Below are positions 41,467 through 48,517 of a DNA stretch of 48,517 nucleotides, in pieces. This DNA is from Collybiopsis luxurians FD-317 M1 (Eukaryota > Basidiomycota > Agaricomycetes > Agaricales > Omphalotaceae), in contig KN834810.1 in assembly GCA_000827265.1 (NCBI GenBank), forward strand, positions 285,594 through 334,110, written 5' to 3'. A model generated the notes under the pieces. That model worked only from the letters and a program-made list of their open reading frames with translations. It ran no database searches and had not been told where the DNA came from. Position 1 is the stretch's first letter; each line of letters begins with the position of its first letter. Both the position numbers and the translations under genes were made by a program.

Positions 41467-43292
41467 CTATAACGCGTCGACAGAGATAATTCTAAACTCC
41501 GTTCCGCCTCCGGGATCTTTTGTTTCTTCCAATATTTCGCAGTGCAGTATATGTTCCCCTGGCTCGACCAATCCGCCAATAACACGGGTACTGAAAAGAC
41601 AATGAATAAGTACCTCGATAGCTAAAAGAACATCCTCCGAAACTTACTTTGGCGAATGCCTACCCCAAATAAAAAGCAGAAAAAAAGTCACTAACGCGCC
41701 AAGGACAAACTAATTTCACACTCACATATCCTCAACTTCCCACCACCCATCCATCCTCCTCCCCTGCGCACGATTATCATCCACCCAGCAGAACAAACTT
41801 CCCAACCCATACGTCTTACTCCTCAAATAGGTAATCCTAATCCTCCCAAGCGTACTGGGCTTCACCTTAAACGCAACCTTCACACCAGGCTTCCTCGCCG
41901 TAAGCCATATCTTATCCGGTCTCGACGGATGACTCCACAGCGCAAACGCATCCGGACCCTCTGTTGACAGCGGAGCCGGAAGTGGATTCAGTGGGAACCT
42001 CTTCCCTCCTGCAATTTCACAAAACGGTTTAGCGGGCTTGAGAACGGTCGAATGGTCGTATTTTTGGAAGAGGGATTGGCGGGGGAGGTATTCGGCGATG
42101 TCGTCGATGGTAACGAGACCTTCGTCGGGTTTGGGGGTCCAATCCCAGAATCCGACGAGGTTGGAGTCGTGTTTGGATGCGGCTTGCTCTTCGCGCCACC
42201 CTTCGCATGCGACTCGGGAGGTGAAGGATTTGAGGAGGTCGGCGAGGATGCGGTGGCCGTTTGTGCCGTGGTGTCGGAGGTCGGTGCCTGCTTCGCTGTG
42301 GTGGAACCAGTAGTCTTCCATGGAAGTGTCGGTGACATCCATTTCAGTTGATTTGAGGACATGGGGTAAAAGGACATTTCGAACACTAAGGTGGAGGAGG
42401 GACGGCATGAGTTAAAAGTTTAGCTGCAGTAGATGGTTACTCTGCGTACCTTATGACCGGAATGTCGTAGTACTGCGCAATGGGAGTATGAAGGTCTCCT
42501 CCCATTGTAATGGCGTCAAACATTAGAGCCATTACCTATTTGACGTTAGAATCATTCAACTAAAGAATAGCACGACGTACTTGTAAATTTATAACAGCTG
42601 GCTTCTGCGGCAGCACCAACAAGGCTCGCAAAAAATTTTCATAGCTCTGCGCCAGGCTATCATACCGTCTGTCATTTATCGCCAACTCGACGATAACGAT
42701 ATCTACATCTTCAGGAGTATGTTCCATGAAGCAAGTCTCCATGTACTCGCTGACCGTAGCCCCGACAGACCCATTAATAAGTTCCACCTCGACGTTGTAT
42801 GTCTCTCGAAGGTATTTAGCGTATTGATAGGACCACTGATGCTGATGCAGCACACTGTGTCCTTTGGAAACAGAACCGCCGAGAACACCAAGTTTTATTC
42901 GTTTGCCTGCGCGCGCCTTGCGCAGAACTCGTTTGAGTCGTGCATTTGGGCCTTCGTATGAACGAGAACGGGCCAAGTTTAAGGAGCTGTAGACAAATTT
43001 GGATTAGTTGGCAAGCTTTCTGAGAAATGCAGATGTTTACGCACTTGTATCGTTTACATATATCATCAGTAGATGTACAATAATTACAAAACTGGGGTTC
43101 TCCGTCTTTTATCTGGATAACCTCCGCAGCAGGTGGTGGTGGTGGTGGTGGTGGGAGTAGTTCTCGGTGGTCTGGGCAAGGTGGAACGCGATCAGTGACG
43201 CGGCGTTCAGAGTCAAATAAAAGGAAAAAGGTTGATAGAATGACTATGGCGCAGAAGATATAGAGGAATGAACGTGGGGGTCTGTGCCACAT
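41467..43292 (-). CDS. Membrane-anchored SGNH/GDSL-type hydrolase-like protein, five exons
   Basis: Exons 43292-43045, 42986-42581, 42535-42450, 42385-41726 and 41590-41467 give 507 aa. It starts MWHRPPRSFLYIFCAIVILS, a type II signal anchor, followed by a polyproline run and a CNYCTSTDDICKRY Cys cluster. The SGNH blocks are GVLGGSVSKGH (Ser), INGSVGATVSEY (Gly), VELAINDRRYD (Asn) and HHGTNGHRILADLL (His). A beta-rich C-terminal domain follows (FALWSHPSRPDKIW ... GGLVEPGEHILHCEIL). Fungal relatives are often annotated as capsule-associated-like proteins; an esterase or deacetylase acting on a glycan in the secretory pathway is a reasonable inference, not shown. Intron 4 (41591-41725) is longer than the others and could hide a small exon. 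An in-frame GTG further upstream was not accepted as a start. Confidence 0.85.
43132..43155 (-). repeat. GGT/ACC trinucleotide run encoding eight prolines
   Basis: Seven GGT units and one GGG on the plus strand encode the polyproline stretch between the membrane anchor and the catalytic part of the SGNH protein. Such runs vary in length by slippage; this one keeps the frame. Confidence 0.9.
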
Positions 43293-43526
43293 ACTGGGCC
43301 TCAGAGTTGGTGGAAGTAGGAGGAGAAAGGTTCGAGCGTGGACAGTGATCCGACATGTCGTTTTCCTTTTCAAGTAACTTTTAGCGCCCACGCCGCCGCT
43401 ACGTAGATCGACAGCTTCCCCGTTGCTTAGTACCCGGACGAAACGGAAGCGGATAGCAGCTTCGATATTGTCTTTATCCCCTTTCTGAAAATAGATCTTG
43501 TCCTCTTACTTAGTTTTACCTACGAT

Positions 43527-44855
43527 CTACAGCTCGTTTAGTACCAGCTCCAACTTGCGGACAACCGCCGCATTCTCCTCTTCGCTCCCAATAGTGATTC
43601 TAAGGCAGCCTTCACATCCAGGCTCGTTCCCTCTAAACCTCACTACCACTCCGTTCTCTTCCGCGAGGGCTTTGTAGACCTTTTGAGCACGAACGCTGTC
43701 TGGTCGGCTTCCATCTTTTGAGAGAACCGGGATCATGACAAAATTGGCCTCGTTCGATCCGATAGAGGAGCCAAGGCCGAGGTGAGCAATTGCGGCGAGC
43801 GATTTGAGCAGAGCCGATCGTGAAGTCTTTAGAGTCTGAACCTTGGTCTTCATAGTCTCCAACGACGAAGGAGATAGTGCTGATAATGCCAGGTGAGCGG
43901 TCGGCGTTGAAATATTGTACGGTGCTTTGGTGTTGGTTAAAATTTGTATTAACGGCGGCTGAGCAATCGCAATTCCCAACCTGACGGAGAATGAAACCCA
44001 GTCTGAGATCTGTAGATATAAGCGTACCTGATAGCGGCAAGACCAAAGCTTTTGCTAAGAGTCTGCATGACGCAGAGATTGGCATAGTCCTTAACCAATG
44101 ACACAGCGCTGGACTCTTGGCCAGCAAAGTCAATATAAGCTTCATCGACTATGACGATGCCTTTGAATTTCTCATGGTCTAGAATAGCTTTGATAGACTC
44201 GAGAGATATGCTTGTGCCTGTCGGGTTCCCTGGTGAGCACAAAAATACGAGCTTGATGCTTGGGTCGGCATCGATGGCTTTTTTTACCTGCAAATGCAAT
44301 CCAGCATCAATTCGGATAGATTAAAAAACACCGTACTTCATCGACTCTTAAGCTGAACCGGCCTTTGGTCCCCCCTTCTCCTGCCTGCCCACTAAGCTCT
44401 AAAGGGCATTTAACTACTCCAACATCGTTCACTTGGGCACAGACCGTGTACATTCCATACGTTGGGGGCGTAATCAAAATCTTCTCCTTTCCCGGCGCAA
44501 CGCACACCCTCATCAACAGATCGATAACTTCATCCGAGCCAACCCCAAGAAAAATATGGTCTACACCAGATACCGAACGAAGGGCAGCGATCCGTGCTTT
44601 AATTGGATCATGAGAAGGGTCCGGATACCTGTGAAGATCCAAGTCCAGCGTTGGGTCGTCGTTCGGGACATCCTGCTCGGATATTGAATGGCCGAGAGCG
44701 TTTTCGTTCGCATCTAGTAGGATTCCTTCCTTGTAATCATCTCGTGCGCAGCGGTACGGATGAAGGTCGAGAATATTAGGTCTGATAACCTGCTCAATGT
44801 CAAAGTGAGCCGGTTTGACTGGTTTTTGAGAGGGAGATAGGCCGTGAATAGGCAT
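43527..44855 (-). CDS. HIS5: Histidinol-phosphate aminotransferase (histidine biosynthesis), three exons
   Basis: Exons 44855-44337, 44287-44028 and 43980-43527 give 410 aa. The enzyme converts imidazole-acetol phosphate and glutamate to histidinol phosphate and 2-oxoglutarate. It is a class II fold-type I PLP enzyme: LLDANENALG near the N-terminus, LHRYPDPSHDPIK, FLGVGSDEVIDLLMR, TPPTYGMY, CSPGNPTGTSI (190-201), VDEAYIDFA (220-228), and the PLP-binding Lys252 in TLSKSFGLAAIR. The C-terminal RFRGNEPGCEGCLRITIG supplies the phosphate-binding Arg. CpG content is normal and the frame intact. A dead copy lies at 27695-29013. It shares a promoter region of 183 bp with the F-box gene transcribed the other way. 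Confidence 0.95.
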
Positions 44856-45037
44856 TTGGAAGAAAGAATTGAGCCCTGGGTGCAGACAAAGATGGGTATA
44901 TATAGCGTTTACGGTTGAGAAGAACGAGTCAGAAATTAATGTATCAGGATAACAAAGATAAGATAAGATTGTCATGGCGCGTTCCTTGGGCGCTAAATTC
45001 CCCCACTTCCTTGTTCGCGACGATCATCATCGACCAG
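44856..45037. promoter_or_regulatory. Short bidirectional promoter region between HIS5 and the F-box gene
   Basis: Only 182 bp separate the two start codons. It contains tatatatagcg (about 44896-44906, a TATA-like box in HIS5 orientation ctatatata) and no other feature. Both genes and this spacer were duplicated together at 27.5-27.7 kb, where the spacer is also recognisable. Confidence 0.6.
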
Positions 45038-46276
45038 ATGAACTCACTTCCTGTGGAGATTATCGACTACATACTGGCATATCTCGCTGACGTTCCTCAG
45101 AAAACAAGCAACGTATCCTTGGCCAACTTGGCTTTAGTCTCGCCGGTGCTGTTGCAACGAAGTCGGGGATTCTTCTTTCATTCCGTTTCCATAAACCCAG
45201 ATAACATCGAGAAACTGTCTGATTTACTGGGAAGTCCTAATCAGACGGTTTCAAAGCACGTCAGAACAGTCCGAGTCGATGGAAAGTGGACTTCTGGAGA
45301 GTCTCTTCAGCAATCTATAGCGATTGCCATCGGCAACAAGGTCGATTCGCTGTCGATGCACAATTTTGCATTCCAGAGCCTTCCTTCCGATTTCCTCTCT
45401 GAATTCTCCACCTTAACAACCCTGGAACTAGCCAATACAACGTTCATCTCTGTCTCGCAAATGATGGGCATATTGAGCGGCTTTCGAAATCTACAAAGTG
45501 CTTCTTTATTTGACATCATCTGGAACGACCCATCTAGCGATACATTGGATACAACCTATCCCTTTGACGTACCCTCTAGCCTTACTAAACTCTCCCTCGA
45601 GCGGTGCTATAAGCGAGACGTCATGGGATGTCTCCTCTCCTTACATCCGCCGCCTTTGATTCGGGATCTCAATTTAGGCTTGGTGTCTCCCTCAGATGCG
45701 GAAGCCATTGGGAAATACATTGCGCATCTGGGTCCCAGCTTGTCCTCTCTTTCTCTTGGGTTCTCCTCTCTCGATGCCGGTGGTGATGCTGGTAAGCCGT
45801 AAGCTACGTGCATCATACACTTGAATCCCCTAACTTTGCGAACAGAAGACTTTTATAATCATTGTCCTTTGAGTCTGAACACAGGTCTAGAATCCATACA
45901 TTTTGATCGACTGGTCTACATGGGGGAATACCGTCTCACGATTTCATACCCATGGATCGCGAAAATCCTCTCTACACTGTGTTCACCTTTACTTACTTGC
46001 GTGTGTTTCTCCATTTACCTCCCAGCTATTGACCCTCTATCTTGTCTTTTTGACTTATATTGGTCGGAATTGGATCAAGTGTTGGCCCAACGACAAGGTG
46101 TAGCAGATCTCTCTCGGTTCGAATGTGTGCGGTTTTGGTTGTATTTTGATGAGGAACTTGGTCATGGGGTTCTTGATTCGGTTATAGAGAAGATACAAGG
46201 ACATCTTCCGTTGTGTAGCCAGAGAGGGATTCTTCGATTTGTCACGAGGGTAATCGAGAATTTGGGGAAGGAATAA
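45038..46276 (+). CDS. F-box protein with C-terminal LRR-like region, two exons
   Basis: Exons 45038-45791 and 45885-46276 give 381 aa. The N-terminus MNSLPVEIIDYILAYL, followed by SLANLALVSPVLLQRSR, is an F-box, the Skp1-binding motif of SCF ubiquitin ligases. Leucine-patterned segments follow (FLSEFSTLTTLELANTTF, SLTKLSLERC, PSLSSLSLGFSSLD) as in basidiomycete F-box/LRR proteins; the target is unknown. The ATG at 45038 is chosen because the F-box starts at once; upstream in-frame Met codons lie in the shared promoter. The splice junction gives GDAGLESIHF. CpG is normal. A deleted, CpG-stripped copy is at 26582-27516. Confidence 0.82.
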
Positions 46277-46684
46277 ACTACACTACAAGACAAATCTTTG
46301 AGCGTCTTAACTTGAAATTTATCTATCGATGAATTGCGGCCAACCTCAACTTCTGAAAAGTGCTGAAGACTTATCTCAGTAGTATTTGATGGCTTGAACA
46401 CACAGGCTCTACGACCATCATCTTCGCACAGTTTTGGTTTGGGGGAGGTAACTACACAGGGACATCAAGTGTTGCCTAGATAGTCTCATGAAAAATTTGG
46501 CTCAGGATTGATCAGTTTCAGCAACCATTGCTGAAGAAGGTAAAAAGAACCCTTATGTATATCTGTTCTCTTTGATGGCGGTTTTCCCATTCACAATGCC
46601 TGCAACTGGCAAATTTATGCTAAATATCTACATAACAACTGATACTAGATGGTCTAAAGCCTTCTATTTGGCTCTTAAAAACAT
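46277..46684. other. Intergenic region where CpG content drops
   Basis: It separates the F-box gene from the tail of the membrane-protein pseudogene. CpG is ordinary to about 46440 and scarce beyond. No gene seen. Confidence 0.5.
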
Positions 46685-48120
46685 TCATTCTAGGGAAATC
46701 GTTCCAGTGTTGGATTGGACAGTCATATTGGAAATCCTTATGCTGCCTTCCATACGAGAATGTTCTATGGTCTGGGTGATATGTAAAGTCTCAATTACTG
46801 GAGAGCTATCCATGTTGACCAAAATTACTACCGCAATAGGGTACCATGCCTATTAAATTTATTCATGAAAATAAGCTGATCTTGCATTCAAAAAAATTTA
46901 AACTTACAGATGCAAGATTGAATAAGGAGCTCATAATGCTATCGGCTAGAGTTAGTCCAAATGTGTCACCATTTGCAGATCCATATATAGTTAGAAAGAT
47001 AAACACTGTATAGACAGCCTGTACTGTGCAATATATAGCACCAGATTCAATTAACAGAAGTAAGATATTCTGAATCCGGGTTCTTTTGTGGAAAGCGGCT
47101 TCTTTCATGACACGATGGTGAACCCTGTAGATCATGAGTACTGAAAAAATTAAATAACTGCAAGCAAGAGTAGCAATATGCAGGGCTGAGTTGGGGCCGG
47201 ACTTGCTCAAGGTTCTGAAAGCCCAAGCCTTGGGCTTGAGTTCAGGCTTACCGACACCCATTAAATGCTCAATTTAGCGCACAACAACAATTAACTGGTA
47301 TCCCTTCATGGGTACTTAATAGGTTCCAGCTTTAGTCCCAGGCCAACCCGCAGGGCTCGGGCTTACACATTGTTGTGCTGCAGGAGTTTGAAGGGGACTT
47401 ACCATGCCTTCCATGCAATCAAGCACATTGCAAACATGTTAACCACCAAGGAAGCCACCATTGCTACCCAGTCTAATGTTGTGTTGGAGCCAGACAGTAA
47501 TATCCCAATTTCAATGTCATCAAAGATGCAATCCGCAATACTGACTCCTAAAGGGCATATTGTACAGCATTAAGTGAACTGGCTATATATTGATGGATTG
47601 ACTCCATACCAATGTTAACACTCATAAGAAGCACAAGTGCAGCCTTCCAAAGCCTGTCCTCCTGAAACAAAACCCAGGCCCTCCAAACTACAATGAAATC
47701 GCTCAAAAGAGTCTGCCAGATACTGTAATGAAGCAATTGAATGAGGGCTAAAACGGTAAACTCACATCAATTGTTAAGCTCCAATTGCCCATATAGTTAG
47801 CCACAGTCCAAAATTTTATTATTTTCCAGCCTTGAGCTTCAAGTGCTTCTTGAACATCTGGTCTTATTCCAATAAAAAGCTGGTCTGTTATGAGTGGAAA
47901 TGCCCCTTCAAGAAAGACATTCCATATCAAGGCAATAAAAGCCATTGTGAGGCACACAAGGAGTGTAATTTGTGAATGAGTCCAAGATTTGGTTCTATGA
48001 AAGTTTCAAAATGTGAGTTCAAAAATATGAGAAGCCATTTTGGACATTGCATACAATAAGATGTGAGTAGCAATGAACATTCCTAAAACAGATATACCTA
48101 GTAGAAGTAATCCATGAGTG
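46685..48120 (-). pseudogene. Seven-helix membrane protein, right copy, cut by an LTR and with a nonsense mutation
   Basis: It is homologous to 24852-26216 in reverse order, with the same exon plan (TLLSDFIVVWRAWVLF, RVHHRVMKEAAFHKRTR, LLLLIESGAIYCTVQA, WYPIAVVIL). It keeps the full tail missing in the left copy (ETLHITQTIEHSRMEGS, stop at 46685-46687). Two lesions kill it: TGA at 48006-48008 where the left copy has CGA (a CpG transition), and loss of the first exon because an LTR begins at 48121. CpG is scarce throughout, as in the left copy. Confidence 0.82.
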
Positions 48121-48517
48121 TGTCATAGAGCCGGTACGAACACTTATTCCTAACCCCTATTCATTTTCCTTTTACTATACACCTTTCACATGACCGCGTT
48201 TATGACTAACTTTCATATCAATACCTTTTGGACATATAACTCCTTCCTATCTCCACTCCGCACGGTATCATTGTTCTTTTCTATTTCGTTCCCACTGTCA
48301 TTGTTTTATTAATGAACTACTCCTTGTTTCTCTTCTCGCATCTGTCTCATGACCACATGCTCCTTATCCTTTTATTCTCGTAGCTGTCACTTAGCTGTTG
48401 TCTTCCAGTAGCATTAGCTTCTCGTCTTATCCTCCAGTAGCATTAGTCCCTCGCACAGCTTACTACAGTATATATACCTACCGTCTGTAACCTGAGTCCC
48501 CATCTTGACCTCTCTGT
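48121..48517 (+). mobile_element. LTR of a retrotransposon, incomplete at the window edge
   Basis: Homology between the two membrane-protein copies stops exactly here, and the new sequence starts TGTCATAGAGCCGGTACG, a TG start typical of LTRs. CpG content becomes normal again. Near the end, cagtatatatacctaccgtc is a promoter-like TATA box. No coding sequence is present and the other end is outside the window. GAGTG (48116-48120) would be the expected 5-bp target duplication. Confidence 0.6.

Noticed and set aside
43293..43391. Upstream extension of the SGNH protein (GAKSYLKRKTT...)
   Set aside because: It would need a GTG start; the ATG at 43292 directly precedes a normal signal anchor.

Overview
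The window is nuclear DNA of a filamentous basidiomycete, most likely an Agaricomycete. The evidence is many 45-60 bp GT-AG introns, a GH5 cellulase with a fungal CBM1, a basidiomycete-type seven-helix membrane protein, F-box/LRR fragments, STAND/TPR immune-type receptors and several classes of fungal transposon. No species call is justified. Exon structures were built by eye from reading frame, splice consensus and comparison of paralogous copies inside the window; each multi-exon gene called intact closes in frame.

Layout. 1-555: the 5' end of a Copia retrotransposon on the minus strand (gag start, tRNA-iMet-type primer site, 177-bp LTR), inserted inside a TPR-receptor gene whose C-terminal repeats follow at 556-1153. 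1.2-5.6 kb: intergenic DNA with hAT and mariner-like MITEs, then a deleted copy of a ubiquitin protease. 6.8-15.4 kb: the apparently functional version of the same pair, a 1095-aa STAND/TPR receptor with 14 repeats and a 1181-aa ubiquitin-specific protease. The two blocks are a tandem segmental duplication. 16.0-17.0 kb: Bin3/MePCE RNA methyltransferase. 17.4-21.9 kb: two P450 genes, the first dead and the second intact. 22.1-24.1 kb: a Copia gag relic and a clean hAT MITE. 24.7-30.9 kb: a seven-helix membrane protein gene followed by pseudogene copies of an F-box gene, histidinol-phosphate aminotransferase and the ubiquitin protease, nearly all stripped of CpG. 31.2-32.3 kb: an inverted repeat with arms of about 330 bp and a 37-bp palindrome. 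32.5-35.2 kb: a third P450 gene next to an assembly gap whose flanks are duplicated exactly. 35.6-37.5 kb: two F-box/LRR relics separated by a probable LTR. 37.5-46.3 kb: conventional gene-dense DNA with CIA1, a GH5_5-type endoglucanase, an SGNH hydrolase-like membrane protein, HIS5 and a divergently transcribed F-box gene. 46.7-48.1 kb: a second membrane-protein gene cut by an LTR that starts at 48121 and leaves the window.

The main theme is duplication followed by different fates. The 43.5-48.1 kb block (HIS5, F-box, membrane protein) exists in inverted order at 24.8-29.0 kb, joined there to a truncated copy of the protease from 13.4-15.4 kb. In the dead copies CpG has mostly become TpG or CpA, as expected from cytosine methylation or RIP-like mutation of repeats, while HIS5, F-box and protease source genes kept their CpG and reading frames. 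The STAND/TPR receptor is also CpG-poor but still open over 1095 codons, which makes it the most interesting gene here.
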